A stretch of DNA of 64,000 nt from Saccharibacter sp. 17.LH.SD (GCF_009834805.1 NZ_WVHO01000002.1:1-64000), one strand, 5' to 3'; shown: positions 1 to 9,683, counted from the first letter of the stretch. Program-made: numbers and translations. The notes: generated by a model not told the origin, from the letters alone.

Positions 1-2
1 CG

Positions 3-3000
3 TCAACGGATGGTGGAACGGCGAGCACGGATCAGCTTCTGAGTGCGAAGACCGGGACAGTGACTGTCAATACGGGCGGGACGTTGTCAGCGAGTGACGT
101 GCGCGATGCGCAAGGACATGTTCAGACGAACGCGATTACGGTTGCGTCGAATGAGCGGAATGCTGAGCTGAACCTCAATGGAGGCACGCTGCAGCGGAAC
201 ACCTATAACGACACAGCGACGTCTAAGTCTGATCTCACGTCAGCGGTGAATATCAACCTCAGCAAGACGTCGACGGTTGATACCAATAATGGGCAAGTTG
301 TTCTGGAAGGCCAGGTTGCGGGTTCTGGTGGTCTGACGAAGGAGAGTGCTGGTGGTCTGATCCTCACAGGTCACAACAGCTACCAGGGCGACACGACGGT
401 CAATAATGGCTATGTCCAGCTTGGGAACAATAATGGTCTGACCGGCGATCTCGGTCAGAGCAAAAATGTTCACCTGACGAATGCTGATAGTGGCTTGGTT
501 GTTGATCGTGGCAATGCATTGACCCTTGGCCAGACGATCTCCGGTGCGGGTTCGCTGACACAGAACGGGACGGGCACGACGACCCTGACCGGGACAAATA
601 GCTACACGGGTGACACGACGGTCAATCACGGAACGTTGCAGCTTGGCGCTAATAATGGTCTGACCGGTGATCTTGGCCAGAGCAAAGCGCTTCACCTAAC
701 GAACGCCGATAGTGGCTTGGTTGTTGATCGTGGTAATGCGCTGACTCTTGGCCAGACGATCTCTGGTGCAGGTTCGCTGACACAGAACGGAACGGGCACG
801 ACGACTCTGACCGGGACGAACAACTACACAGGGGCAACAACGGTTGATCGTGGAACGTTGCAGCTTGGTTCTAATAACGGTCTAACGGGTGACCTTGGTC
901 AGAGCTCTGCATTGCACTTAGCCAATGCGGATGGCGGTTTGGTTGTTGATCGTGGCAATGCATTGACCCTTGGCCAGACGATCTCCGGTGCGGGTTCGCT
1001 GACACAGAACGGGACAGGCACGACGACCCTGACCGGGACAAATAGCTACGCGGGTGACACGACGGTTAATCACGGAACATTGCAGCTTGGTGCCAATAAT
1101 GGTCTGACCGGTGATCTTGGCCAGAGCCAGAATGTTCACCTGACGAACGCCGATAGTGGCTTGGTGGTTGATCGTGGGAACACGTTGACCCTTGGTCAGA
1201 CGATCTCTGGTAAAGGTTCGCTGACACAGAACGGAACGGGTAAGACAATCCTGACCGGGACAAATAGCTACGCGGGTGACACGACGGTTAATCACGGAAC
1301 ATTGCAGCTTGGTGCCAATAATGGTCTGACCGGTGATCTTGGCCAGAGCCAGAATGTTCACCTGACGAATGCTGACAGTGGCTTGGTGGTTGATCGTGGG
1401 AACACGTTGGCGCTTGACCAGACGATTTCTGGTAAAGGTTCGCTGATACAGAACGGGAAGGGTACGACGATCCTAACCGGGACGAACAGCTATACTGGTG
1501 CAACAACGGTTAACAATGGGACGTTGCAGCTTGGCAGCAATAACGGCTCGACGGGCGATATTGGTCAGAGCCGTGGTGTTTATCTCAATGGTAACGACAG
1601 TAACTTAACGGTTAACCGTAGCAATGCATTGACTCTGGCTCAGGAAATAGCGGGCACAGGTTCCTTCACACAGCTCGGAACGGGCACGACGACGTTCACT
1701 GGGGATAATAGCTACACAGGTGCTACAAACATTGAGCATGGCACTCTGAGTGTTAACGGGAACCAGAGCTTGGCGACGGGTCAGACGACTGTCTATAATG
1801 GTGCGACACTCTCTGGGAATGGCACGTTGGGTGGTGCTGTCACTGTGCAGAATGGCGGTATCATCTCCGCTGGTAATGGTGAAAGCAATGGAAAGCTCAC
1901 GATTGCTGGGACAAATAACCCACAGGGCACGAACCTTGTTGTGCAGTCAGGCGGTATCGTAAATGCGAATCTCGGTGCGGCTGCTCAAAGTGGTGATCGC
2001 GTAGCACCAGCAGGCTACACGTATCACGAAGGTAGCGTCATTTACGTGACAGGGAAGGCCAGTTTTGGAAGCGGGAGCGTTATTAATCTTGCGACTAATA
2101 CGGGTGTTTCACTGCGCTATAACCTTCCTTATCGTGTTGTGCAGACGACAGGTGGTATTGAAGGTGATTTGAGCAAGGTCGAGGCAAAACAGAACTATAT
2201 CTTCTTGAAGCCACAGATTACCTCTGAGAATACGACCGGCTTCGGCCCGACATTGAGTCCGAACAATCAGGCTGACGGGAATGCGTTGGACGTTGTTCTG
2301 CGCCGTAACGGTGTTTCTTATTCGTCTGTTGGTGAGACACGTAATGAGGTCAACACAGGGCTTGCGCTTGATACTGTTGGTGACACTTCAAACGTGGCTC
2401 AGGCGATGGCCCAAATACAGGACCGTGGCCAGGCTCGACAGGCTCTGAATTCTCTCTCAGGTGAGGTTCATGCTTCGGTAAGGACTGCACTGATCGAAGA
2501 CAGTTACTATACACGGCAAGCTGTATTTGATCGGTTGATGACGGCAGAATGTGATGGAATTGCTGACGGGGCCAGAACGCGTGTTCGCGATAGCCGGACG
2601 GGTCAATGGGTTGACGCTCGCTGCGTGACTGACCGCACAGAGTGGTGGGGACAGGCCTTTGGTGGGCAGGGTCATAATGACTCTACCTCTGGCGGCACAG
2701 CTGGGCTGAACCATTCGACGGCTGGGTTCCTGATGGGTGCCGATCGCATGATCGTTGATAACTGGCGTGTTGGTGGCTTTGCCGGATACACGCACTCCAT
2801 GATGAATGTGGGTTCACGTTCATCCTCTGGTAACAGTGATAACGTGACGTTTGGTGCTTATGCAGGTAAGCACTGGGGTGCTATCCATCTGCGGACGGGG
2901 CTCTCTTATACGTGGAACTCCATCAACACGACGCGTCATGTTGGCTTTGTTGGGTATAGCGACCGCCTGCATGATCATCAGATCGGTGGCACGGGTCAGT

Positions 3001-3464
3001 TGTTTGCTGAACTCGGTTATCGATTCAGGGTCGGTGAATGGACACGGATTGAGCCATTTGTCGGTATGACCTACGTCAACCTGCATACAAATGGTTACAG
3101 AGAGCATGGGGGTGATGCAGCGCTGCGTGGCCGTGGTACTGATAACTCGGTTGGTTTCAGCACATTTGGTGTCAGAATGGCGACGCGCCTTCGTGTTGGC
3201 GATACCATTGTCAGCCCTTATGGGATGGTTGCTTATCGCCGTGCTTTTGGGAACACATCGCCTTCTGTTCATCAGTCATTCGTATCGGGTAGCAACGATA
3301 TGGATATTAACGGTGCACCGCTGGCACATGATACGGCTCTATTCGATGCTGGTGTGCAGGCTAAGTTGACGGATATGATTGACCTTCGTCTATCCTACAC
3401 AGGTCAATATGCTGGTCATGCCTATGATAATGGCGGACGGGCAAGTATCCGGATGCGTTTCTAA
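3..3464 (+). CDS. Autotransporter adhesin (type Va), 5' end outside window
   Basis: The reading frame is open from the window edge, so this is the C-terminal 1153 residues of a longer protein. The passenger carries tandem 74-residue repeats of the autotransporter-associated beta-strand type (nt 369 to about 1760), rich in Gly, Thr and Asn as expected for a beta-helix. A helical linker containing LSGEVHASVRTALIEDS (nt about 2450-2510) leads into a C-terminal beta-barrel from roughly nt 2640, starting at EWWGQAFGGQ and ending in the aromatic terminus SIRMRF. From the family, the barrel inserts in the outer membrane and exposes the passenger as an adhesin or biofilm factor; the ligand cannot be read here. 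A terminator follows directly. The internal GTG at 60 is only the first start codon in view, not the true start. Confidence 0.9.
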   Translation, partial: STDGGTASTDQLLSAKTGTVTVNTGGTLSASDVRDAQGHVQTNAITVASNERNAELNLNGGTLQRNTYNDTATSKSDLTSAVNINLSKTSTVDTNNGQVVLEGQVAGSGGLTKESAGGLILTGHNSYQGDTTVNNGYVQLGNNNGLTGDLGQSKNVHLTNADSGLVVDRGNALTLGQTISGAGSLTQNGTGTTTLTGTNSYTGDTTVNHGTLQLGANNGLTGDLGQSKALHLTNADSGLVVDRGNALTLGQTISGAGSLTQNGTGTTTLTGTNNYTGATTVDRGTLQLGSNNGLTGDLGQSSALHLANADGGLVVDRGNALTLGQTISGAGSLTQNGTGTTTLTGTNSYAGDTTVNHGTLQLGANNGLTGDLGQSQNVHLTNADSGLVVDRGNTLTLGQTISGKGSLTQNGTGKTILTGTNSYAGDTTVNHGTLQLGANNGLTGDLGQSQNVHLTNADSGLVVDRGNTLALDQTISGKGSLIQNGKGTTILTGTNSYTGATTVNNGTLQLGSNNGSTGDIGQSRGVYLNGNDSNLTVNRSNALTLAQEIAGTGSFTQLGTGTTTFTGDNSYTGATNIEHGTLSVNGNQSLATGQTTVYNGATLSGNGTLGGAVTVQNGGIISAGNGESNGKLTIAGTNNPQGTNLVVQSGGIVNANLGAAAQSGDRVAPAGYTYHEGSVIYVTGKASFGSGSVINLATNTGVSLRYNLPYRVVQTTGGIEGDLSKVEAKQNYIFLKPQITSENTTGFGPTLSPNNQADGNALDVVLRRNGVSYSSVGETRNEVNTGLALDTVGDTSNVAQAMAQIQDRGQARQALNSLSGEVHASVRTALIEDSYYTRQAVFDRLMTAECDGIADGARTRVRDSRTGQWVDARCVTDRTEWWGQAFGGQGHNDSTSGGTAGLNHSTAGFLMGADRMIVDNWRVGGFAGYTHSMMNVGSRSSSGNSDNVTFGAYAGKHWGAIHLRTGLSYTWNSINTTRHVGFVGYSDRLHDHQIGGTGQLFAELGYRFRVGEWTRIEPFVGMTYVNLHTNGYREHGGDAALRGRGTDNSVGFSTFGVRMATRLRVGDTIVSPYGMVAYRRAFGNTSPSVHQSFVSGSNDMDINGAPLAHDTALFDAGVQAKLTDMIDLRLSYTGQYAGHAYDNGGRASIRMRF
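369..1700 (+). repeat. Six in-frame 222-bp tandem repeats in autotransporter passenger
   Basis: Units begin at 369, 591, 813, 1035, 1257 and 1479, exactly 222 bp apart, each encoding 74 residues; a seventh, diverged unit starts at 1701. Each begins with a GTNSYTGDTT-like stretch and contains NNGLTGDLGQS and GLVVDRGN. The units at 1035 and 1257 are identical over at least their first 113 nt, pointing to recent duplication or gene conversion. Copy number could vary by recombination without breaking the frame. Confidence 0.93.
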
Positions 3465-3473
3465 AAAACGATC

Positions 3474-3500
3474 AAGGAGGAGCCCTTGCTCCTCCTTTTC
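3474..3500 (+). terminator. Rho-independent terminator of autotransporter gene
   Basis: A perfect 9-bp stem (AAGGAGGAG at 3474-3482 with CTCCTCCTT at 3489-3497) closes a 6-nt loop and runs into T-rich sequence, 10 bp after the stop codon. Confidence 0.8.
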
Positions 3501-3530
3501 TATGTTGGATACAGAGAGAAAGAGGTTTTT

Positions 3531-4055
3531 ATGTTTCGAAGCATTCTGTCCTTGGGCGTGATGAGCGCACTTGCTCTATGCGTATCTCAAGGGGCGGAGG
3601 CTGCTTCATCCTTTCCTAATGGATCAACCTCTTTGACGGAGGCTTATCACGACTGGAGTTTGTCGTGTCATGTTGAGAATGAGAAGAAACAGTGCGTTGT
3701 GAGTCAACAAGCCTTTGACAGTAAGACAAGGCAGAGATTTTTTAGTATTCAGTTTCGCCCTCAAGGGGAGCAAATTCGAGGGGTAGCTTTATTGCCGTTT
3801 GGATTGGATCTTCCTCGGGGGATGACGCTGATTACAGATGGATTGCCCGTGGGGGATATTTATTCCTTTACAACGTGTCTTCCTGAGGGGTGTGTTGTGC
3901 CGTTAGATTTGGATGAAGGACAATTGGGGGGGCTGGTGAAAAGCAAAAAAGCAGCCTTATCTTTTACATCTATATCAGGGCAGGTAATGAAACTACCTCT
4001 TTCGACGAATGGTTTACAGCAAGCTTTAGCGCGTGCTCATGTTGTTATGCGGTAA
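3531..4055 (+). CDS. Invasion-associated locus B (IalB) family secreted protein
   Basis: This 174-residue protein has a signal peptide (about residues 1-24, ending SQGAEA). The mature part has the IalB-family pattern: a W-x-x-x-C near the N-terminus (WSLSC), a second Cys shortly after (KKQCVVSQ), and a later Cys pair (TTCLPEGC) that could form disulfides in the periplasm. IalB was named for erythrocyte invasion in Bartonella, but the family is widespread in free-living alphaproteobacteria and its molecular role is unsettled. The frame extends upstream to 3486, but that overlaps the terminator. ATG 3531 has an AGAAAGAGG ribosome site just before it. It is a single-gene unit with its own terminator at 4094. 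Confidence 0.78.
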   Translation: MFRSILSLGVMSALALCVSQGAEAASSFPNGSTSLTEAYHDWSLSCHVENEKKQCVVSQQAFDSKTRQRFFSIQFRPQGEQIRGVALLPFGLDLPRGMTLITDGLPVGDIYSFTTCLPEGCVVPLDLDEGQLGGLVKSKKAALSFTSISGQVMKLPLSTNGLQQALARAHVVMR

Positions 4056-4093
4056 GGAAACAACGCGTCTTATCGGTAAGGTTGTTGTGAAGG

Positions 4094-4117
4094 AACGTGC
4101 CCCTAGGGGCACGTTTT
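4094..4117 (+). terminator. Terminator between ialB-like gene and selO
   Basis: A perfect 22-bp palindrome (AACGTGCCCC then TA then GGGGCACGTT) runs into a short T tract on the plus strand. It lies between convergent genes. On the minus strand the T tract is missing, so it probably serves the plus-strand gene. Confidence 0.7.
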
Positions 4118-4128
4118 GTATATGGGGC

Positions 4129-5598
4129 CTAGGTCCCGCAATATGTATGTTCTACGATCTCATTGGGGTGAGGAGGAGCATCAAAGCCGTCGTTTCCATC
4201 CGCATAGGGGTGCTTTAAGGCAGCATGCAGTGAGTGGAAGGGAGAAAAATCACCCTTTGTGGCTGCAGAAATGACCTGTTCTATGAGGTGATTCCGCGGG
4301 ATGATGCGGGGGTTCGTTGCTTTCATGGCGCGGAGTCGTTCTGCCGGGGAGCGTGTCTCGTTTTCCAGGCGATGCATGATTTCTGTTTGGCATAAGTCAA
4401 TGTATCCTTGGTTGGAGGAGACGCATTCTCTTACGTTGCGATAGTCATTATGTAACACGGCATTTTCACTGCTAACTGTGCGGAATATTTGCGTAAAGTC
4501 GGCTTTACCTTTGTGGATCGTTTCCAAGAAATGCTCTAATAGCTGCAAATCCTTTTCATCTTTCTTTTCAAAACCGAGCTTATGTCTGAAGAGGTTAGTC
4601 CACTCATGATGAAAGGATGAATCAAATTTATGCAAAATAGAATGTGCATCTTGGATGGCGCTGTCTTCATCTTCATTAAGAAGCGGCAGCAAACATTCGG
4701 TTAATCGGCTTAAATTCCATAGAGCGATTTGAGGTTGTTTCCCGTAAGCATATCGTTTGTGTTGGTCGATAAAGCTAAATGTCTTCATGGGGTCATATAC
4801 GTCTAAAAAAGCACATGGCCCATAATCTAACGTTTCCCCAGATAAGGTAAAATTATCAGTATTCATAACGCCATGAATAAATCCGACGCTCAGCCATTGT
4901 GTGACTAATGATGCATGACGTTGTGTGACTTCGGTCAGGAGAGCGTGGTAGCGTTTAGGATCGTCTAATTGAATGGTTGGGAATAAGCGTTGGATCGTAA
5001 AATCAGCTAAGGTCTGAACGGATTTTATGTCTCCTTTAGCGGCGAAATATTGAAATGTTCCAACACGAATGTGACTTCGCGCGACACGGGCGATTATGGC
5101 ACCAGGAAGAGGGGTTTCTCTCTCGATCGTTTCGCCTGTCGTTATGACAGCGAGTGCACGAGATGTCGGTATTCCAAGCGCATGCATAGCTTCACTGACG
5201 AGATATTCGCGTAATGCTGGGCCAAGTGCACATTTGCCATCTCCACCACGCGAGAAGGGGGTTAGCCCTGTTCCCTTAAGATGAAGGTCAAACATTTCTC
5301 CTGTTTTGCTGGTAAGTTCACCCACTAACAGGGCTCGGCCATCACCAAGGGAGGGGACAAATTGTCCAAATTGATGTCCTGCATAGGCCATGGCAACGGG
5401 TGAGAGATGATCAGGGCGCTTCCCTTGAGAGAGAAAAGCAATCCCTTCATCAGAACGGAGCCAGTGAGGGTCTAAGCCTAGCTCATAGGCTAAGGGTTCA
5501 TTGAGGGCGATGATCTGGGGATTGGGGCTTGGTTTTGGGGTAACAGGAGAGGAGAAATTAGAGGGTAGGTCTTGAGCATAATGATGAGAAAGAAGCAC
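4129..5598 (-). CDS. selO: Protein adenylyltransferase SelO (YdiU/UPF0061 family)
   Basis: SelO is a pseudokinase-fold enzyme that transfers AMP from ATP to Ser, Thr or Tyr of target proteins and is linked in bacteria to oxidative stress. The 489-residue length fits the bacterial family. Visible family blocks are GHQFGQFVPSLGDGRALLVGE, the nucleotide-binding stretch KGTGLTPFSRGGDGKCALG, the active-site region HGVMNTDNFTLSGETLDYGP, and a conserved C-terminal Cys (TYCGT). That Cys is the position occupied by selenocysteine in vertebrate homologues; here it is an ordinary TGT codon. It stands alone, convergent with the ialB-like gene and divergent from the secretion cluster. Confidence 0.93.
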   Translation of the reverse strand: MLLSHHYAQDLPSNFSSPVTPKPSPNPQIIALNEPLAYELGLDPHWLRSDEGIAFLSQGKRPDHLSPVAMAYAGHQFGQFVPSLGDGRALLVGELTSKTGEMFDLHLKGTGLTPFSRGGDGKCALGPALREYLVSEAMHALGIPTSRALAVITTGETIERETPLPGAIIARVARSHIRVGTFQYFAAKGDIKSVQTLADFTIQRLFPTIQLDDPKRYHALLTEVTQRHASLVTQWLSVGFIHGVMNTDNFTLSGETLDYGPCAFLDVYDPMKTFSFIDQHKRYAYGKQPQIALWNLSRLTECLLPLLNEDEDSAIQDAHSILHKFDSSFHHEWTNLFRHKLGFEKKDEKDLQLLEHFLETIHKGKADFTQIFRTVSSENAVLHNDYRNVRECVSSNQGYIDLCQTEIMHRLENETRSPAERLRAMKATNPRIIPRNHLIEQVISAATKGDFSPFHSLHAALKHPYADGNDGFDAPPHPNEIVEHTYCGT

Positions 5599-5933
5599 GA
5601 TACGTCCTGTAAATTATGAGGCTGTTCCATCGAGATAGGAAGGGCGTGTGAAAAATGAAAGAAGAGGAGCGTGTCTGTTCGTGTGCTTTCAGAGTTGGAT
5701 ATTTTTGAATGGGATAAACAAAAGGAAATTTTACTAGAAACATATACGATGATGAAAAAAGGGAACTACAAAGAGAAATAAAGTTAATGAAGGTTATTTT
5801 TCTATTAATTTATAAGAGTGATCATTTCATAAAATACAAATAATGTAAGGTATAGTGTGATGAAAAGCATGGTCATTCGCTCTCAACATAGCTATTGTAG
5901 AGGGCAGTATGTAAGATGATGTAAGGATGTTCT
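5599..5933. promoter_or_regulatory. AT-rich divergent intergenic region
   Basis: This 335-bp stretch between divergent selO and the secretion operon holds no credible gene. Roughly 5700-5860 is strongly AT-rich compared with its surroundings and probably contains the promoters for both directions. I could not pick convincing -35/-10 pairs. A GTAAGGA ribosome site at about 5921-5927 serves the GTG start at 5934. Confidence 0.45.
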
Positions 5934-8159
5934 GTGGAGCAGCAGCCCTCTCCTGAAAAGGATAAGCCTGAACAAATCAGCGCGGTTTATATCCGGTTAC
6001 GTGCCGTCATAGCAGCCGCCCATTTCCATGGGATAGAGCTGGATATTCGGGACTTTGCCGCTGAACCGGGGGAGGCTTCTCCATCGCCCGCGACTATCGT
6101 GAGATGGTTAAGAGAGCAAGGAGCCGTCGCGAAGGGTATGCGCCTTCGGTGGCAGTACCTTGTGAAAATGGGTAATACACCGCCTGTTGTATTGCTTTTC
6201 CGGGATGGTTCCGCGGCTTTGATGGTGCGGACGGACCCAGAAAAGGGAATCGTTTGGCTACGTGACCCTCTCAAAGGAGAGGGGGATCATCCCGTCCCTG
6301 TGGATCAGCTGCGCCTTATGCAGGTTTGGACCGGCGATGTCGTGTTGATCAAGCGACGTCGTGATGAATCTGAAGGTGATGCGCGGTTCGATCTCGCCTG
6401 GTTTGCTAAGATGGTGTTGCGCGAAAAAAGAGGTTTGCGCGATATTATCTTTAGTTCCATGGTCTTGAGCATACTTCAGCTTTTCCCACCCTTGATCGTT
6501 ATGCAGGTGATTGATCGGGTGGTGAATTATCACTCCATGGCTACGCTTGTGTCGTTGACAGGCTTTGTCGTGATCTTGAGTGTTTACGAGATTTTGTTGA
6601 GCTATGGCCGTCAAGAATTAACGCTTGTGATAACGACGCGTCTTGATGCGCGTATCTCGTTGCATGCGTTTAATCGACTTCTTGCCCTGCCATTGGAGTT
6701 TTATGAACGTCAACAAGCGGGTGAGATTTTAGGGCGGTTTTCATCAATATTTCGCGTGCGAGATTTCATGACAGGCCAATTGCTGAACACGCTTTTGGAT
6801 CTGTTTGTGTTGTTCGTTGTTATGCCTGTGTTGTTTTACATGAGCCCGACCATGGCCTGGCTGACTTTAGCTGCGGCTGGTGGCATTGGCTTAATTGTGG
6901 TCATTATGTTGCCGGCGGTTAGTCGTGTGGCGGGGGAACAAATCCGCACAGAAATGAAACGTAATGCAACATTATACGAGACTGTAGCGGGAATTCGTAC
7001 CGTTAAGACGCTTGCGCTCGAGAATCCCCGTCGTGAAGAGTGGGACGAACGCACGGCGGATGTTGTGAAGTGGCGTTTGGCGGCTGGCCGCATTTCGAAT
7101 TGGGCCAATACGATGGTCATGCCGCTTAATATGTTCATTAACCGTGGAATTATCTTGGTGGGGGCGTATTTGACCCTCACAAATTCAAGTTCCATGGAAG
7201 GTGGTGCACTAATGGCCTTCATGATGCTTGGTGGTCGTGTTGCCTCACCGTTGGTGAGCTTGGCGCGTATGATGGAATCCGTCAACGAAGTGACGGTGTC
7301 GTTGAACGAGGCTGGTATGGTCTTGAACCAGCCAACTGAGACACGCGCACTGACAACGGGTATGCGTCCGGTCATTAAGGGAGCACTCAGTTTCGTCGAT
7401 GTTGACTTCTCCTATCCTGGTTCCACAACAAAAGCGCTGTCATCTGTTTCGTTTGACGTAAAAGCGGGGACTATGCTCGGCCTGGTTGGACGTTCTGGGT
7501 CTGGTAAATCAACGATTACGCGACTGCTTCAAGGGGTTAGCCGCAATTATCAAGGGTATCTTCGTTTAGATGGCATAGATCTTCGAGAGATCAACTTGCA
7601 TCATTTACGTCGTTCTTTTGGTGTTGTGCTGCAAGATAACTTCTTGTTCCGTGGCACTATTAAAGACAACATCACGGCTGGGCGGCCAGGCTTAACGATT
7701 GATGACGTGGTGCGAGCTGCACGTTTGGCGGGTGCTGAAGAGTTCATTGAGCGTATGCCCGCTGGTTATGAGACGTGGATTGAGGAAGGTTCTACCAATA
7801 TTTCTGGTGGCCAGCGCCAGCGTTTGGCCATTGCTCGTGCGGTGATTTCTGATCCGAAGTTGATGATTCTTGATGAAGCAACATCTGCTTTGGATCCTGA
7901 ATCAGAGGCGCTTGTTAATGAGAATTTACAGCGCATTGGTAAGGGACGGACAATGGTGATTGTGTCTCACCGTCTGTCGTCTTTGGTTAATTGTGATCAG
8001 ATCGTTGTGATGGATCAGGGGAAAGCGTTGGATATCGCTCCTCATTCTGTGCTGCTTGAACGGTGTGAAGTGTATAGGATGCTCTGGCTGCAACAAAATC
8101 GCCATATGCCAAATGGTGGGATGCCGACTGGTCCCCTTCCTGAAGGAGACGACGCATGA
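5934..8159 (+). CDS. Type I secretion ABC exporter with degenerate C39-like domain
   Basis: This 741-residue half-transporter is of the HlyB/PrtD kind. Residues 1-140 resemble the C39 peptidase-like domain, but no catalytic Cys is present, so it would bind substrate rather than cleave it. Residues about 165-450 form the transmembrane domain. The nucleotide-binding domain has Walker A GRSGSGKST (about 518), signature ISGGQRQR (about 622), Walker B LMILDEATSALD (about 643) and an H-loop SHR (about 677). It would export an unfolded protein across both membranes together with the adaptor encoded next. It starts at GTG and overlaps the next gene by 4 bp (ATGA). No substrate with RTX repeats and no TolC gene lie beside it; the only outer-membrane factor in the window is in the RND operon. 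Confidence 0.88.
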   Translation: MEQQPSPEKDKPEQISAVYIRLRAVIAAAHFHGIELDIRDFAAEPGEASPSPATIVRWLREQGAVAKGMRLRWQYLVKMGNTPPVVLLFRDGSAALMVRTDPEKGIVWLRDPLKGEGDHPVPVDQLRLMQVWTGDVVLIKRRRDESEGDARFDLAWFAKMVLREKRGLRDIIFSSMVLSILQLFPPLIVMQVIDRVVNYHSMATLVSLTGFVVILSVYEILLSYGRQELTLVITTRLDARISLHAFNRLLALPLEFYERQQAGEILGRFSSIFRVRDFMTGQLLNTLLDLFVLFVVMPVLFYMSPTMAWLTLAAAGGIGLIVVIMLPAVSRVAGEQIRTEMKRNATLYETVAGIRTVKTLALENPRREEWDERTADVVKWRLAAGRISNWANTMVMPLNMFINRGIILVGAYLTLTNSSSMEGGALMAFMMLGGRVASPLVSLARMMESVNEVTVSLNEAGMVLNQPTETRALTTGMRPVIKGALSFVDVDFSYPGSTTKALSSVSFDVKAGTMLGLVGRSGSGKSTITRLLQGVSRNYQGYLRLDGIDLREINLHHLRRSFGVVLQDNFLFRGTIKDNITAGRPGLTIDDVVRAARLAGAEEFIERMPAGYETWIEEGSTNISGGQRQRLAIARAVISDPKLMILDEATSALDPESEALVNENLQRIGKGRTMVIVSHRLSSLVNCDQIVVMDQGKALDIAPHSVLLERCEVYRMLWLQQNRHMPNGGMPTGPLPEGDDA

Positions 8160-9673
8160 GTGAAAAAGATATTGACCCTAAAGACAAGCAGCATCAGGGC
8201 GATCACTCTGCTCATCAGTCGGATGAGGGGGGTGATACCCCTGGTAAGCAGCCTCAGCATCATGAGGTTCATAACGTTCCAAGAGAGGCAACAGACCCTT
8301 TTGCCCCTGATGGTATGCCCTTGGCATTGTTGGAGTTCCATTCTCCAACACGAGGCTTGGTCAATCTCCCAGCGACACCATCTGCGCAGTATATAGTATG
8401 GGTTACGGGCGGCCTGTTGATTATGAGCCTGTTGGCCATGGGATTTTTCCCGATCAACAAGGTCGTGTCTGTTAAAGGGCGTTTGATTACGACACAGCCT
8501 ACGCTCGTTATTCAGCCTTTTGAAAGCGCGATCATACGATCCCTTGACGTGCATGTGGGAGACTATGTGCGAAAGGGTCAAGTTGTCGCACATTTAGATC
8601 CGACGTTGACACAAGCGGATATGGATAATTTGGTCGTACAGTCTGAATCACTTCAGGCGGAGGTAGATCGTCTTAAAGCTGAGGCGACCGGCCAAATTTA
8701 CCGACCTGATATCAATATTCCAGCGTCTGTCCAGCAGGGTGAGGCGTTCTTGCGGCGGCAGCAAGATTATCGCGCTCATATTCAAGATTTTGATCAGCGT
8801 ATCGCCAGTATGGAGAGTGACCTTCAGGGAGCACGAGCCAATGCAGCGATGTATGCCAGTAAGTTGCGGGTGATGTCTGCGGTTCTTGAAATGAGACGCC
8901 GCGAGCAAGAAGAACAAGTAGGGTCACGTCTCTCCACTTTGGGGTCTCAGGACGCTCAGATGGATGCTGAACGTTCTTTAATTACGGCTCAGCAAACAGC
9001 AAATGCGACGGAAAACAAACTGTCGGCGTTAAAAGCGACGCGTGAGAGTTATATTCAGTCTTTCAAAGCGGATGCTTATGCGTCATTGACGCAAAGCGAA
9101 CGTCGTCTCGCCGAAGTGCAAAGTGAGTATCGTAAGGGGCGTTTGCGTCAGCGGTTGATTTTGTTGCGCGCTCCAGCTGATGGTATTGTTTTGACTCAAG
9201 CGGCAGTTTCTGTTGGGGCCGTTGTGGAACCTCAAGTTCGTGTTATGACGATGGTTCCGACCGATAGTGGATTGGAGATGGAAGCTATTTTGCGGGCACA
9301 GGATGCTGGGTTCGTCAAAATGGGTGACCGGGCCTTGGTGAAATTTGCCGCTTTTCCGTACGATCTATACGGTGGGGCTAAGGCGACTGTAAAAGTCATC
9401 AGTGCGGATACGTTCTTACCTGATGAGGCTGCATCGAGTAATATTCGGGCAGGGCTCAATCCAGAAGATTTGATGGGGGATGGAACACCTGTCTTTTACC
9501 GTGTCCGGTTGCGGATTGATAAATATACGTTACATGGGCAGCCGCCATTCTTCCATCCTGCACCAGGTGTTCCTGTTGCTGCCGATATTGATGTCGGAAA
9601 ACGGACGATCATGAAATATTTGTTCAGTCGTGTCGTACCAACCTTGACGGATGGGATGAGAGAGCCCTCATAA
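8156..9673 (+). CDS. HlyD-family membrane fusion protein (type I secretion adaptor)
   Basis: This 505-residue protein joins the inner-membrane exporter to an outer-membrane channel. The first ~70 residues are cytoplasmic, polar and His/Asp-rich. One membrane segment follows at about residues 78-97. The periplasmic part has a lipoyl-like half (PFESAIIRSLDVHVGDYVRKGQ), a long Gln/Glu/Ala-rich coiled coil (about 155-330), the second lipoyl half (LRAPADGIV) and a beta-barrel. Translation is coupled to the exporter by an ATGA overlap. HlyD adaptors can contact substrate through their cytoplasmic tail, so the unusually long polar N-terminus is worth noting. Confidence 0.9.
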   Translation: MSEKDIDPKDKQHQGDHSAHQSDEGGDTPGKQPQHHEVHNVPREATDPFAPDGMPLALLEFHSPTRGLVNLPATPSAQYIVWVTGGLLIMSLLAMGFFPINKVVSVKGRLITTQPTLVIQPFESAIIRSLDVHVGDYVRKGQVVAHLDPTLTQADMDNLVVQSESLQAEVDRLKAEATGQIYRPDINIPASVQQGEAFLRRQQDYRAHIQDFDQRIASMESDLQGARANAAMYASKLRVMSAVLEMRRREQEEQVGSRLSTLGSQDAQMDAERSLITAQQTANATENKLSALKATRESYIQSFKADAYASLTQSERRLAEVQSEYRKGRLRQRLILLRAPADGIVLTQAAVSVGAVVEPQVRVMTMVPTDSGLEMEAILRAQDAGFVKMGDRALVKFAAFPYDLYGGAKATVKVISADTFLPDEAASSNIRAGLNPEDLMGDGTPVFYRVRLRIDKYTLHGQPPFFHPAPGVPVAADIDVGKRTIMKYLFSRVVPTLTDGMREPS

Positions 9674-9683
9674 TAGAAGGATT

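Noticed and set aside
240-1506. Series of minus-strand open frames of 60-150 codons inside the autotransporter repeats
   Set aside because: They repeat with the same 222-bp period as the plus-strand adhesin, have no ribosome sites and look like no protein family. They are shadows of the repeat.
369-1760. Regularly spaced repeats suggesting a CRISPR array
   Set aside because: The period is 222 bp with no short repeat and unique spacer structure, and the repeats are translated in frame as beta-helix units.
4129-5598. Selenocysteine in SelO
   Set aside because: The family name suggests selenium, but the C-terminal position is an ordinary Cys codon (TGT), as in most bacteria.
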